NCBI RefSeq assembly: GCF_036077095.1
Contig: NZ_CP107960.1
Coordinates: forward strand, 3,720,001-3,784,000
Length of the DNA stretch: 64,000 nt
Reading direction: 5' to 3'
Source of the DNA: Streptomyces sp. NBC_00376
Lineage (GTDB): Bacteria; Actinomycetota; Actinomycetes; Streptomycetales; Streptomycetaceae
Of this stretch, positions 35,685 to 44,738 are shown in pieces. The position numbers were made by a program, and so were the translations under genes. The notes under the pieces are model-generated. The model was not told the DNA's origin and searched no databases. It worked only from the letters and a program-made list of their open reading frames with translations. Position 1 is the first letter of the stretch. Each line of letters begins with the position of its first letter.

Positions 35685-36917
35685 CTAGTGCCCGCCGCCG
35701 GGCCCCGCCCACAGCCCGTCGTCCGTCAGTCCCAGCAGGTCGATCGCGTTGCGGCGCACGATCCGGTCCACCACATCGGCGTCCAGATGCCCCATCTGCG
35801 CCTCGCCGACCTCGCGCGACTTGGGCCAGGTGGAGTCGGAGTGCGGGTAGTCCGTCTCGTACAGGACGTTCCCCACACCGATCGAGTCCAGGTTCTTCAG
35901 CCCGAAGGCGTCGTCGAAGAAGCAGCCGTAGACATGGTCGGCGAACAGCTCCGACGGCGGGCGGTGGACCTTGTCGGCGACGCCGCCCCAGGCCCGGTTC
36001 TCCTCCCAGACCACGTCTGCGCGTTCCAGGATGTACGGGATCCAGCCGATCTGTCCCTCCGCGTACATGATCCTGAGGTTCGGGAACCTTTCGAACTTTC
36101 CGCTCATCAGCCAGTCGACCATCGAGAAGCAGCAGTTGGCGAAGGTGATGGTGGAGCCGACGGCGGGCGGGGCGTCCGCCGAGGTGGACGGCATCTTCGA
36201 GGACGAGCCGATGTGCATCGCGATCACCGTCCCGGTCTCGTCACAGGCTTGCAGGAAGGGATCCCACTCGTCCGTGTGAATCGACGGCAGTCCGAGGTGC
36301 GGGGGTATCTCGGAGAACGCCACCGCGCGCACGCCGCGCGCCGCGTTGCGCCGGACCTCGGCCGCGGCCAGCTCCGCGTCCCAGAGCGGGATCAGGGTGA
36401 GCGGGATGAGCCGGCCGTGCGCCTCGGGCCCGCACCACTCCTCGACCATCCAGTCGTTGTACGCGCGCACTCCGAGCAGCCCCAGTTCGCGGTCCTTCGC
36501 TTCGGTGAAGGTCTGACCGCAGAAGCGCGGGAAGGTGGGGAAGCAGAGCGCGGACTGGACGTGGTTGACGTCCATGTCGGCGAGCCGGTCGGGGACCGAG
36601 AACGAACCCGGACGCATCTGCTCGTAGGTGATGATCTCCAGCTTGATCTCGTCCCGGTCGTAGCCGACCGCGGTGTCGAGCCGGGTGAGCGGGCGGTGCA
36701 GATCCTCGTACACCCACCAGTCGCCGATCGGCCCGTCGTCGCCCTTCGCGCCCATCACGGGCGCGAACTTCCCGCCCATGAAGGTCATTTCCTTGAGCGG
36801 TGCGCGGACGATCCGCGGGCCGCGGTCGAGGTACTTGGACGGGAGCCGGTCCCGCCAGACATGAGCGGGCTCCACCGTGTGGTCGTCCACCGAGATGATC
36901 TTCGGGAAGGTCTCCAT
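35685..36917 (-). CDS. Metal-dependent amidohydrolase (amidohydrolase-2 family)
   Basis: This 410-residue TIM-barrel hydrolase or decarboxylase has SVDDHTVEPAHVW at the N-terminus, where the usual metal HxH is D-x-H-like (DDHTVEP). It also has AMHIGSSSKMP, MYAEGQIGWIPYILERAD and the late metal Asp region VLYETDYPHSDSTWP. Relatives often sit beside SCP-type thiolases and acyl-CoA genes in actinobacteria. The ATG at 36917 is preferred to a GTG nine bases upstream. A TCTGACG-type operator lies 22 bp before it, linking it to the Ltp/FadD genes further along. The substrate is unknown. Confidence 0.82.
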   Translation of the reverse strand: METFPKIISVDDHTVEPAHVWRDRLPSKYLDRGPRIVRAPLKEMTFMGGKFAPVMGAKGDDGPIGDWWVYEDLHRPLTRLDTAVGYDRDEIKLEIITYEQMRPGSFSVPDRLADMDVNHVQSALCFPTFPRFCGQTFTEAKDRELGLLGVRAYNDWMVEEWCGPEAHGRLIPLTLIPLWDAELAAAEVRRNAARGVRAVAFSEIPPHLGLPSIHTDEWDPFLQACDETGTVIAMHIGSSSKMPSTSADAPPAVGSTITFANCCFSMVDWLMSGKFERFPNLRIMYAEGQIGWIPYILERADVVWEENRAWGGVADKVHRPPSELFADHVYGCFFDDAFGLKNLDSIGVGNVLYETDYPHSDSTWPKSREVGEAQMGHLDADVVDRIVRRNAIDLLGLTDDGLWAGPGGGH

Positions 36918-36937
36918 GCGTACCACGGTAGCGCTGA

Positions 36938-36954
36938 TCTGACGAACCGTCAGC
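36938..36954. promoter_or_regulatory. CTGACG-N3-CGTCAG operator, site A
   Basis: TCTGACGAACCGTCAGC has both six-base arms perfect. It lies immediately upstream of the amidohydrolase start. Confidence 0.75.
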
Positions 36955-37179
36955 TACCCGGACCCGACCCCGTTCGGTAATCGTTGTCGAGGCCTTGTGC
37001 AGAGCGTCACCCACTGCTGACGTGCCACCCAAGACAAGGCAGACTGTTGAGCGCGATACCAGCGGTACCGAGCAATCCGGATCCACCCGCCCCGGACCGG
37101 CACATGGACGGGCAATCCAGGCGGACAGCATCAAGCACGATGGGCAGCGCAGGCGGGGCGAGCAGGGCAGGGGGCAGCA

Positions 37180-40149
37180 ATGGACCGTGACAGCGGGCCA
37201 CACGTGCGTGTTCCGGAGCAACGGGCTCCACAACAGCGGTCGGCGGGCGGCATCGATCTGCGCTTCTCCGTGCTCGGCCCGGTGCGGGCCTGGCGGGACG
37301 GCGAAGCCCTCTCGTCCGGTTCGCCGCAGCAGCGCGCCCTGCTGGCGGCACTCCTGCTGCGCGGCGGCCGCACGGCCACCGCCTCGGAGCTCATCGACGC
37401 CATCTGGGGCGACGAGCCGCCCTCCCAGGCGCTCGCCACCATACGTACGTACGCCTCCCGGCTCCGCAAGGTCCTCGACCCGCAGACGCTGGTCAGCGAC
37501 GCCGGCGGGTACGCGATCCGGACCGGCCCCGACGCCCTCGACGTGACGGTGGCCCAGGGGCTGGCGGCCGACGCGGACAAGGCCCGTGCCTCCGGCGACC
37601 GCGGCCAGGCCCGAGCCCTGCTCGGGAAGGCGCTCGGGCTGTGGGACGGCGAGGCACTGGCCTCCGTGCCCGGACCGTACGCCGAGAACCAGCGCACCCG
37701 TCTGGAGGAGTGGCGCCTCCAGCTCACCGAGACCCGGCTGGACCTGGACCTTGAGGTCGGCTGCCACGCGGAGGCGGTCTCCGAGCTGACCGCGCTCACG
37801 GCCGCGCACCCGCTGCGGGAGCGGCTGCGCGAGCTCCTGATGGTCGCCCTGTACCGCAGTGGCCGCCAGGCCGAGGCGCTGGCCGTCTACGCCGACACCC
37901 GCAGGCTGCTCGCCGACGAACTGGGCGTCGACCCGCGTCCCGCGCTCGCCCAGCTCCAGCAGCGCATCCTGCAGGCCGACGAGGAACTCGCCCGCCCCGC
38001 GGACGAACCGGCTCCCGCCCCGGCCCCGTTGCGACCCGCCCAGCTTCCGGCCACCGTCCCGGACTTCACCGGCCGCGCCTCCTTCGTACGCGAACTGGGC
38101 GACCGGCTGGCGACCGCCGAGGGTTCGGTGATGGCCGTCTCGGCACTGGCCGGCATCGGCGGCGTCGGCAAGACCACCCTCGCCGTGCACGTCGCCCACC
38201 AGGCTCGCCAGCACTTCCCGGACGGCCAGCTGTACGTGGACCTCCAGGGCGCGGGCGCACGGGCGGCGGAGCCTGAGACGGTCCTCGGCGCGTTCCTGCG
38301 CGCCCTGGGCACGGCGGACTCGGCGATCCCCGACTCCCTGGACGAGCGCGCCGCGCTGTACCGGTCCACGCTGGACGGCCGCCGCATACTGGTCCTTCTC
38401 GACAACGCCCACGACGCGGCCCAGATCCGCCCCCTCCTCCCCGGCACCGCTGGCTGCGCGGCCCTGGTCACCAGCCGCGTCCGCATGGTCGACCTGGCCG
38501 GCGCCCACCTCGTCGACCTGGACGTGATGTCCCCCGAGGAGGCGCTCCAGCTCTTCACCCGCATCGTGGGCGAGGAGCGGATCAACTCCGAGCGCGAGGC
38601 CGCCCTCGACGTGGTCGCCGCCTGCGGTTTCCTCCCCCTGGCCATCCGCATCGCCGCCTCCCGCCTGGCCGCCCGCCGCACCTGGACGGTCTCCGTCCTG
38701 GCCGCCAAACTCGCCGACGAACGCCGCCGCCTGGACGAGCTCCAGGCCGGCGACCTCGCGGTGAAGGCCACCTTCGAACTCGGCTACGGCCAGCTGGAGC
38801 CCGCCCAGGCCCGCGCCTTCCGCCTGCTGGGCCTGGCGGACGGCCCCGACATCTCCCTGGCCGCCGCGGCCGCCGTGCTGAACCTGGACGTGCACGCCGC
38901 GGAGGACCTCCTGGAGGCCCTGGTCGACACCAGCCTCCTGGAGTCCGCGGCCCCCGGCCGCTACCGCTTCCACGACCTGGTGCGCCTCTACGCGCGTTCC
39001 TGCGCGGAGCGGGGCGAAGAGCCCCTGGAGGAGCGGGAGTCGGCGCTGTCGCGGCTGCTGGACTTCTACCTGGCGACGGCGGCGGGGGTGTACGCGCTGG
39101 AGCGGCCGGGGGATCGCACGGTCAGTCATCTGGAGCCCACCGGATACAAGGGGCTTTCGTTCACCAAGCATGAGCATGCGCTGGACTGGCTCTACTCCGA
39201 GGCCAATCCCCTCCTGGCATGCGCCCAGCAGTCAGCCGCTGCCGGAACCATCCGCCGCAGCGTGGATCTGCTCCTGGCCTCCAAGGACCTCGCGGAGTCG
39301 GGGGCCAACTCCCGCCAGTTCGAGTCGGTGGCCACGGCAGTGAGGGATGCCGCGGCGTCTGCGGGGGACCCCCGCTCCGAGGCCCGGGCACGGACGACGC
39401 TCGCACAGGTGCACAGCACCGCCGGCCGGTTCGACCAGGCCGACGACGAAGCGCGCAGGGCCATGCAGCTCGCTCCGTCGACCGACGATGTGTGGACCCA
39501 CTGCAACGCCCCGAACGAACTGGGAATCATCGCCGGATACCGCAACCGGCTCGACGAGGCCGAGGCCCTTCTTCAGCAGACCATCGCAGCGTTCCGGGCC
39601 GACGCCAATCAGCCGGGCGAAGCAAGCGCCCTGTGCAACCTGTCCCGGGTCCATCTGGCCATAGGGCACACGACGAGTGCGGTGGAGCTCGCCAGCGAGG
39701 GCGTCGCCCTCTACAACCGCATGGGGCTCACGCTGCGGCTGGCCAACGGTCGCTACGCCCTGGGCCTCGCACTGGCCCGGGCCGGTCGGCAGGACGAAGC
39801 CCAGGACCGGCTGTCCGAAGCGCTCTCCGTCTTCAGGGACAGCCGGCAGAGGCTGTGGGAAGGCATGACTCTCTTCCGTCTGGCCGAGGTCCATCTCGAC
39901 GCGGGGCGGTCCGCCCAGGCCGCCGGCCTCGCCGAGCAGGCACTGACGGTGTTGCTGCACGTAGGCGGTGAGTGGCGTCGCGCCAACGTGCTGACCGTGC
40001 TGGGGAAGGCTCTTCAGGGCATCGGACAGGCAGATCGTGCCAAGGTGTGCTGGCAGGAGGCCCTTTCGGTCTTCGATCAGCTGAAAGCCCCTGAAGCCGA
40101 GGCCGTCAAGCATCTGCTCGGTCCTTCCTCTGCCCCTCGCAGGAGCTGA
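37180..40149 (+). CDS. afsR: AfsR-type SARP global regulator of secondary metabolism
   Basis: This 989-residue regulator has an N-terminal OmpR-like winged helix (LRFSVLGPVRAWRDGEAL, then ATIRTYASRLRKVL) and a bacterial transcriptional activation domain to about residue 270. An NB-ARC ATPase follows with Walker A GIGGVGKTTLA at about residue 325 and RILVLLDNAHDAAQIRPLLPG, then C-terminal TPR repeats (from about residue 720). Length, order and N-terminus fit AfsR, which is phosphorylated by AfsK and activates afsS. The adjacency of an afsS-like gene supports this. AGGGGGC precedes the ATG. Confidence 0.92.
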   Translation: MDRDSGPHVRVPEQRAPQQRSAGGIDLRFSVLGPVRAWRDGEALSSGSPQQRALLAALLLRGGRTATASELIDAIWGDEPPSQALATIRTYASRLRKVLDPQTLVSDAGGYAIRTGPDALDVTVAQGLAADADKARASGDRGQARALLGKALGLWDGEALASVPGPYAENQRTRLEEWRLQLTETRLDLDLEVGCHAEAVSELTALTAAHPLRERLRELLMVALYRSGRQAEALAVYADTRRLLADELGVDPRPALAQLQQRILQADEELARPADEPAPAPAPLRPAQLPATVPDFTGRASFVRELGDRLATAEGSVMAVSALAGIGGVGKTTLAVHVAHQARQHFPDGQLYVDLQGAGARAAEPETVLGAFLRALGTADSAIPDSLDERAALYRSTLDGRRILVLLDNAHDAAQIRPLLPGTAGCAALVTSRVRMVDLAGAHLVDLDVMSPEEALQLFTRIVGEERINSEREAALDVVAACGFLPLAIRIAASRLAARRTWTVSVLAAKLADERRRLDELQAGDLAVKATFELGYGQLEPAQARAFRLLGLADGPDISLAAAAAVLNLDVHAAEDLLEALVDTSLLESAAPGRYRFHDLVRLYARSCAERGEEPLEERESALSRLLDFYLATAAGVYALERPGDRTVSHLEPTGYKGLSFTKHEHALDWLYSEANPLLACAQQSAAAGTIRRSVDLLLASKDLAESGANSRQFESVATAVRDAAASAGDPRSEARARTTLAQVHSTAGRFDQADDEARRAMQLAPSTDDVWTHCNAPNELGIIAGYRNRLDEAEALLQQTIAAFRADANQPGEASALCNLSRVHLAIGHTTSAVELASEGVALYNRMGLTLRLANGRYALGLALARAGRQDEAQDRLSEALSVFRDSRQRLWEGMTLFRLAEVHLDAGRSAQAAGLAEQALTVLLHVGGEWRRANVLTVLGKALQGIGQADRAKVCWQEALSVFDQLKAPEAEAVKHLLGPSSAPRRS

Positions 40150-40153
40150 CGAG

Positions 40154-40171
40154 CGTTCATCATTCGTTTAT
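40154..40171 (+). promoter_or_regulatory. AfsR (SARP) box upstream of afsS
   Basis: Direct heptamer repeats CGTTCAT and CGTTTAT start 11 bp apart, the usual one-helical-turn arrangement for SARP binding. They lie directly after the afsR stop, in the afsS promoter region. Confidence 0.65.
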
Positions 40172-40344
40172 CGCCCACTGACACTCTCGTACCTGTCGAT
40201 GCGTCGCGTCGGGGGGCAGACGAGTCGGCAGTCGGAACAGAGCACTAAGGTGAACGGCTCTGAGCAGCCCGTCCGGCAGCCCACGGGGGAGCAGCTGGAC
40301 GGGTTTCGCCGCCTATTCATGCACCGAGCAACGGAGTTCACGAC

Positions 40345-40557
40345 ATGAGTGACGACAAGAAGATTCAGGCGCCGACGCCTGGCACGACGGGTGACACCAA
40401 GCCCGCGGACAGCCACATGACGGGCGAGCCCGCGATCAAGCCGCTCGACAGCCACATGACCGGCGAGCCCAAGATCAAGCCGCTCGACAGCCACATGACC
40501 GGCGAACCCGAGATCAAGCCCATGGACAGCCACATGACCGGGGCGGATCCGCGCTGA
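40345..40557 (+). CDS. afsS: AfsS-like small regulatory protein with four repeats
   Basis: This 70-residue polar protein is made almost entirely of four tandem 13-residue repeats with the core DSHMTG, the first three continuing as EPxIKP. AfsS of S. coelicolor is a 63-residue protein with three related D-(N/S)-H-M repeats, encoded beside afsR and activated by it; the position here is the same. AfsS acts downstream of AfsR to raise antibiotic production by an unknown biochemical route. ACGGAGTTCACGAC precedes the ATG. Confidence 0.9.
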   Translation: MSDDKKIQAPTPGTTGDTKPADSHMTGEPAIKPLDSHMTGEPKIKPLDSHMTGEPEIKPMDSHMTGADPR

Positions 40558-40762
40558 TACCGCACATCGACGGGGGTACGGGGGAGCGGCCGCGGCGGCG
40601 CGGAGGGGGAGCCGTCGCGGCCGTCGTACTGTCGGCGTGCATACGATCAGCGTAATCGCGCCAACGTTCGACCGCTTCCCGCCAGAGGGGTACCGGCATC
40701 GCCCCCCCCTTTCACTAGCGTCACTTCACGTAAGGAAGCTCGCTCCCATCACAGGAGTTGGA

Positions 40763-40921
40763 ATGACCCGCACGAAGAAGACGCTCGTCGCCGCCGCGTT
40801 CACCGTGGCCCTCGGCCTCGGCGCGGCCACCCCGGCGCTGGCCGAGAACCACGCCGGCGACACCCCGGTGACCACGCAGGACACCGTGGTCACCCCGCAG
40901 GACGAGAACCACGCCGGCTGA
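40763..40921 (+). CDS. Small secreted peptide
   Basis: This 52-residue product has a clear signal peptide (RTKKTLVAAAFTVALGLGAA, cleavage after TPALA). The short mature part carries two ENHAG segments flanking a TTQDTVVTPQD linker. AGGAG lies 7 bp before the ATG and a very strong terminator follows, so it is a real single-gene unit. The function is unknown. It is too short to form an enzyme. Confidence 0.75.
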   Translation: MTRTKKTLVAAAFTVALGLGAATPALAENHAGDTPVTTQDTVVTPQDENHAG

Positions 40922-40930
40922 GCCGCACGC

Positions 40931-40965
40931 GCAGAGGGGCCCGAGCGGTGCTCGGGCCCCTCTGC
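40931..40965 (+). terminator. Strong terminator
   Basis: A perfect 16-bp stem GCAGAGGGGCCCGAGC / GCTCGGGCCCCTCTGC with a 3-nt loop lies right after the small secreted peptide gene. Confidence 0.92.
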
Positions 40966-40989
40966 GCGCCCTCCCGCACAGCGCTCCAC

Positions 40990-41156
40990 TCCGATCGCCG
41001 GATCCTGCTGCGGTGCGCCTTGATGAGAGGCATGGAGCTGGTCACGACCCGGGGGTTCGCCCGGTGCGCGTCCTTGAGCCTGGCCTTCATCACCGCGTCT
41101 CCAAGTGCGGCCCTCGAAAGCGCCTCGCAGTCCAGCACGTAGCTGACGCCCGCCAT
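40990..41156 (-). pseudogene. Truncated PIN-domain toxin remnant
   Basis: The frame from the ATG at 41156 (MAGVSYVLDCEALSRAALGD) matches the N-terminus of VapC-like PIN ribonucleases, including the first acidic residue. After about 55 residues it runs into the neighbouring terminator as unrelated Arg-rich sequence. The rest of the PIN domain is missing. It is coupled to the broken antitoxin by a TGATG overlap. Confidence 0.6.
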
Positions 41157-41424
41157 CAGGCGGCGTCCCTGTGCGCCTTCACGCCTGCCTCCTGGGAGTC
41201 GAGCCACCGCTCGATCTCGCGGCGCTCAGCCTCCGCCGCCGCCAGTTCCACCTCCGTCACCTGCCGTGCTTCTTCTCCGTTCACGCCACCAGCTCCCCCA
41301 GCCGGTCACGCTCGCGTTGGCGCTCCATGACGCGGGTGACATACGCACTGAACGCCCCTGGGCCCACCTCGCTGCCGATCTCCTCCGGCAGCGTGACCGT
41401 GTACTTCTTGGTGGCCGTACTCAT
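41156..41424 (-). pseudogene. Frameshifted antitoxin remnant
   Basis: Two short frames join at 41281-41284 as GTGA. The first (ATG 41424, 47 residues, MSTATKKYTVTLPEEIGSEV...) and the second (42 residues, ending VELAAAEAERREIERWLDSQE...) look like the two halves of one antitoxin gene. A natural full-length relative would read straight across, so a frameshift or small deletion at about 41283 is likely. The gene pairs with the truncated PIN remnant. Confidence 0.55.
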
Positions 41425-41475
41425 CACCATGCCGATGCTTCGGGCATCCTTCCTCCCCGGAGCGGCCTGCCCCCC

Positions 41476-43038
41476 TCAAACGGCCCCCCGCCCCCGCAGC
41501 TCCCCCTTCACCACCTTGCCGCTCGCGTTGCGCGGCAGTTCGGTTACGAACTCCACCGCCCTGGGGACCTTGTAGTTCGCCATCTCGCGGCGGGACCAGG
41601 CGATCAGGTCGTCGGCGGTCGCCGTCGCGCCCGGACGACGCACCACGTAGGCCCTGCCGACCTCGCCGAGGCGGGGGTCGGGGACGCCGATGACCGCCAC
41701 GTCGGCCACGTCGGGGTGCAGGCCGAGGAGTTGTTCTATCTCGGCCGGGTACGCGTTGAAGCCGCCGACTATGAACATGTCCTTGATCCGGTCGGTGATC
41801 CGGAGGTTGCCCGCCTCGTCGAGGACGCCCACGTCGCCGGTGTGGAGCCAGCCGTCGGGGGTGATCGCGGCGGCCGTGGTCTCCGGGTCCTCGAAGTAGC
41901 CCTGCATCACGTTGAAGCCGCGGACCAGGACCTCGCCGGGGCTGCCGGGGTCGGCCAGGACGCAGATCTCGGTGTCCGGGATCGCCCGGCCGGATGTCGA
42001 GGCGATCGTCTCGGCGGGGTCGCCGCGACGGCACATCGTGACGATGCCGCTCGCCTCGGAGAGGCCGTACGCGGTGAGGACCGTGGCGATGCCGAGCTCG
42101 GTGCGCAGCCGTTCCACCAGTTTCAGGGGGACCACCGCCGCTCCCGTCACCACCAGGCGCAGGGCGGAGAGGTCGTGGGTGGAGCGCGCGGGGTGGTCCA
42201 GGAGGGACTGGTGGAGGGTGGGCGGGCCGGGCAGCACCGAGATGCGTTCGGCGGCGATGTTGGCCAGGGCCGTGTCCACGTTGAAGACCGGCTGCGGGAC
42301 CATCGTCGCGCCCCGCATCAGGCACGCGATGATGCCCGCCTTGTAGCCGAAGGTGTGGAAGAAGGGGTTCACGATCAGATAGCGGTCCCCCTCGCGCAGG
42401 TCCGCGAGCTCGCTCCAGATCGCGTAGCAGCGCAGGGTCTGGGCATGGGTGATGACCGCGCCCTTGGGCCGGCCCGTGGTGCCCGAGGTGTAGATGATGT
42501 CGGAGGGGGCCGAGGAGGCGATCGCATCGGCCCGGGTGCGCACCTCGGCCCCGGACACCTCCTCCCCCGCCGCGAGGAAGTCCTTCCAGGTGACGTAGTC
42601 GTCGGGGGCGGAGTCGGCGAGCACCACCACCCGCTCCAGGTGCGGGAGCCGCACGTCCGCCCGGCGCAGCGACGCCACGTACGACGTGCCGAGGAAGGTG
42701 CCCGTGACGAAGAGGAGCTTCGCCCGGCTGCGCTGCAGGATGTACGCCGCCTCGCTGCCCTTGAAGCGGGTGTTGAGGGGGACGAGGACCGCGCCGGCCG
42801 TCACCGCCCCCAGCGCGGAGACGATCCAGTCCAGGGTGTTCGGGGCCCAGACCGCGACCCGGTCCCCCGGCTCCACGCCCGAGGCCATGCACGCCGCGGC
42901 GGCCCGCTCCACGCGCTCGCCGAGCTCGGCGTACGAGACCCGGGTGCGGCCCTCGACGACCGCCTCCCGGTCCCCGTACCGTCGCGCCGCCGCCCGGATC
43001 AGTCCCGGGATGCTGCCCCACTCCTCGTCACCGCGCAT
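41476..43038 (-). CDS. FadD3-like acyl-CoA ligase
   Basis: This 520-residue AMP-forming CoA ligase has YTSGTTGRPKG, LTAYGLSEASG, WLHTGDVGVLDEAGNLRITD and the terminal lysine in RNASGKVVKG. Blocks such as NPFFHTFGYKAGIIACLMRGAT, VLPGPPTLHQSLLDHPARS and IKDMFIVGGFNAYPAEIEQ closely recall FadD3 of mycobacteria, which activates the steroid C/D-ring acid HIP. The true substrate here is unknown. AGGAGGG precedes the ATG. An operator of the CTGACG family lies 22 bp upstream, shared with the divergent Ltp gene. Confidence 0.88.
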   Translation of the reverse strand: MRGDEEWGSIPGLIRAAARRYGDREAVVEGRTRVSYAELGERVERAAAACMASGVEPGDRVAVWAPNTLDWIVSALGAVTAGAVLVPLNTRFKGSEAAYILQRSRAKLLFVTGTFLGTSYVASLRRADVRLPHLERVVVLADSAPDDYVTWKDFLAAGEEVSGAEVRTRADAIASSAPSDIIYTSGTTGRPKGAVITHAQTLRCYAIWSELADLREGDRYLIVNPFFHTFGYKAGIIACLMRGATMVPQPVFNVDTALANIAAERISVLPGPPTLHQSLLDHPARSTHDLSALRLVVTGAAVVPLKLVERLRTELGIATVLTAYGLSEASGIVTMCRRGDPAETIASTSGRAIPDTEICVLADPGSPGEVLVRGFNVMQGYFEDPETTAAAITPDGWLHTGDVGVLDEAGNLRITDRIKDMFIVGGFNAYPAEIEQLLGLHPDVADVAVIGVPDPRLGEVGRAYVVRRPGATATADDLIAWSRREMANYKVPRAVEFVTELPRNASGKVVKGELRGRGAV

Positions 43039-43060
43039 CGCTGGCCCTCCTGACGCAGTA

Positions 43061-43077
43061 GCTGACTATCCGTCAGA
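43061..43077. promoter_or_regulatory. CTGACG-N3-CGTCAG operator, site B
   Basis: GCTGACTATCCGTCAGA has eleven of the twelve arm bases conserved. It lies between the divergent FadD3-like ligase and the Ltp gene and so may control both. Confidence 0.7.
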
Positions 43078-43128
43078 TTAGCTGTAGCCTCAGCCGCTGT
43101 CAGCAGTCATGACGGCCTGGGAGGTGCG

Positions 43129-44277
43129 GTGACGGCACTCAAGGACGCGACGGCGATAGCCGGCATAGGACAGACGGCCTTCGCGAAACAACTGCCGGAA
43201 TCCGAGAAGACCTTGGCCTGCCGGGCCATCGTCGCGGCGCTCGACGACGCGGGCATCGCCGCGTCGGAGGTGGACGGATTCGCCTCGTACACGATGGAGG
43301 AGACCGACGAGGTGGAGGTCGCCAAGGCCATCGGGGCCGGCGACGTCACCTTCTTCAGCAAGGTGGGGTACGGGGGCGGCGGCTCCTGCGCGACGATCGC
43401 GCATCTCGCCGCCGCCGTGGCGACCGGGCAGGCGAGCGTCGGCGTCGCCTGGCGGTCGCGGAAGCGGGGGTCGGGGCCCCGGCCCTGGAAGAACACCGCC
43501 GTGCAACTGCCCACCCCCGCCCAGTGGACCCGCCCGTACGGGCTGCTGCGGCCGGCCGACGAGATCGGGATGCTGGCGCGGCGGTACATGCACGAGTACG
43601 GGGCGACCCGCGACCACCTCTTCAACGTCGCCCTCGCCTGCCGCAACCGCGCCAACCAGAACCCGGACGCGATGATGTACGAACGGCCGCTGACCCGCGA
43701 CATGTATATGACCTCGCGCTGGATCAGCGATCCGCTCTGCCTCTTCGACAACTGCCTGGAGACGGACGGTGCGCTGGCCTGCGTGATCGTCTCCGCCGAG
43801 CGGGCCCGTGACTGCCGGCAGAAGCCCGTCTACATCCACTCCGTCGCCCAGGGGCTGCCCGCCCAGCACCACGGGATGGTCAACTACTGGAACGACGACC
43901 CGCTCACCGGACCCGCCTGGACGGCCGCCCGGCAGCTGTGGAAGCAGGCCGACTTCGGCCCGGACGATGTCGATGTGGCGCAGATCTACGACGCGTTCAC
44001 CCCGCTCATACCGCTCTCCCTGGAGGGCTACGGCTTCTGCGGGCGCGGCGAGGGCGCCGCGTTCACCGAGGGCGGGGCGCTGGAGAGCGGCGGGCGGCTG
44101 CCCATCAACACCGGGGGCGGCGGGCTCAGCGAGGCGTACGTGCACGGCTTCAACCTGATCAACGAGGGCGTCAAACAGCTGCGCGGCGTCTCCACCGCCC
44201 AGGTCCCGGACGCCGGGACGTGCCTGGTCACCGCCGGGGAGGGCGTTCCCACATCCGCCGTACTGCTGAGGAGCTGA
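43129..44277 (+). CDS. Ltp-type thiolase-fold lipid-transfer protein / aldolase
   Basis: This 382-residue protein is of the SCP-x thiolase family: AIAGIGQTAFAKQLPESEKTL, DDAGIAASEVDGFASYTMEE, the GGGGSCATIAHLA core, MHEYGATRDHL, and a C-terminal INTGGGGLSEAYVHG. In steroid side-chain degradation Ltp2 forms an aldolase with a DUF35 partner; the next gene here encodes exactly such a DUF35 protein. The GTG start follows GGAGG. An operator of the CTGACG family lies 51 bp upstream. Confidence 0.88.
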   Translation: MTALKDATAIAGIGQTAFAKQLPESEKTLACRAIVAALDDAGIAASEVDGFASYTMEETDEVEVAKAIGAGDVTFFSKVGYGGGGSCATIAHLAAAVATGQASVGVAWRSRKRGSGPRPWKNTAVQLPTPAQWTRPYGLLRPADEIGMLARRYMHEYGATRDHLFNVALACRNRANQNPDAMMYERPLTRDMYMTSRWISDPLCLFDNCLETDGALACVIVSAERARDCRQKPVYIHSVAQGLPAQHHGMVNYWNDDPLTGPAWTAARQLWKQADFGPDDVDVAQIYDAFTPLIPLSLEGYGFCGRGEGAAFTEGGALESGGRLPINTGGGGLSEAYVHGFNLINEGVKQLRGVSTAQVPDAGTCLVTAGEGVPTSAVLLRS

Positions 44278-44291
44278 GGGAGTTGACCGGG

Positions 44292-44732
44292 ATGGACGGA
44301 CTGCTGCTGCCCGTCGTGGACGAGGACGGCGCCCCCTTCTGGGAGTACGCGGCCCGCGGTGAACTCCGCGTCCAGGCGTGCGCCGCCCCCGAGTGCGGAC
44401 GGCTCCGCTTCCCGCCGCGGCCGTGCTGCCCGCACTGCCAGTCCTTCGAGAGCGAGTGGCGGCCGATGAGCGGACGCGGCCGCATCTGGTCCTACGTACG
44501 GCCGCATCCGCCGCTGCTGCCCGCGTACGCCGCGCAGGCCCCGTACAACGCGGTGGTGGTCGAGCTGGCGGACGCCCCGCAGATCCGGCTGGTGGGGAAC
44601 GTGGTGAGCGGTCCGGACGCCCCGCTGGACTCGGTCGATCCGGAGCGGCTGCGGATCGGTGCGCCGGTGCGGGCGGTGTTCTGCCCGGCCGGTTCCGGGG
44701 TCACGCTGGTGCGCTGGCTGCTGGAGAGGTGA
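44292..44732 (+). CDS. DUF35 OB-fold partner of the Ltp protein
   Basis: This 146-residue protein has a zinc-binding rubredoxin-like finger (CAAPECGRLRFPPRPCCPHC) and an OB-fold (GRIWSYVRPHPPLLPAY, VVELADAPQIRLVGNVV). In the Ltp2-ChsH2 aldolase such a protein forms the complex with the thiolase-like subunit. It starts 14 bp after the Ltp stop. The ATG at 44292 with GGGAG upstream is used. Confidence 0.88.
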   Translation: MDGLLLPVVDEDGAPFWEYAARGELRVQACAAPECGRLRFPPRPCCPHCQSFESEWRPMSGRGRIWSYVRPHPPLLPAYAAQAPYNAVVVELADAPQIRLVGNVVSGPDAPLDSVDPERLRIGAPVRAVFCPAGSGVTLVRWLLER

Positions 44733-44738
44733 CGGGCG

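Noticed and set aside
36241..39177. A 978-residue minus-strand open frame across the amidohydrolase and afsR
   Set aside because: It is antisense to afsR and to the amidohydrolase, both strongly supported, and shows only shadow composition.
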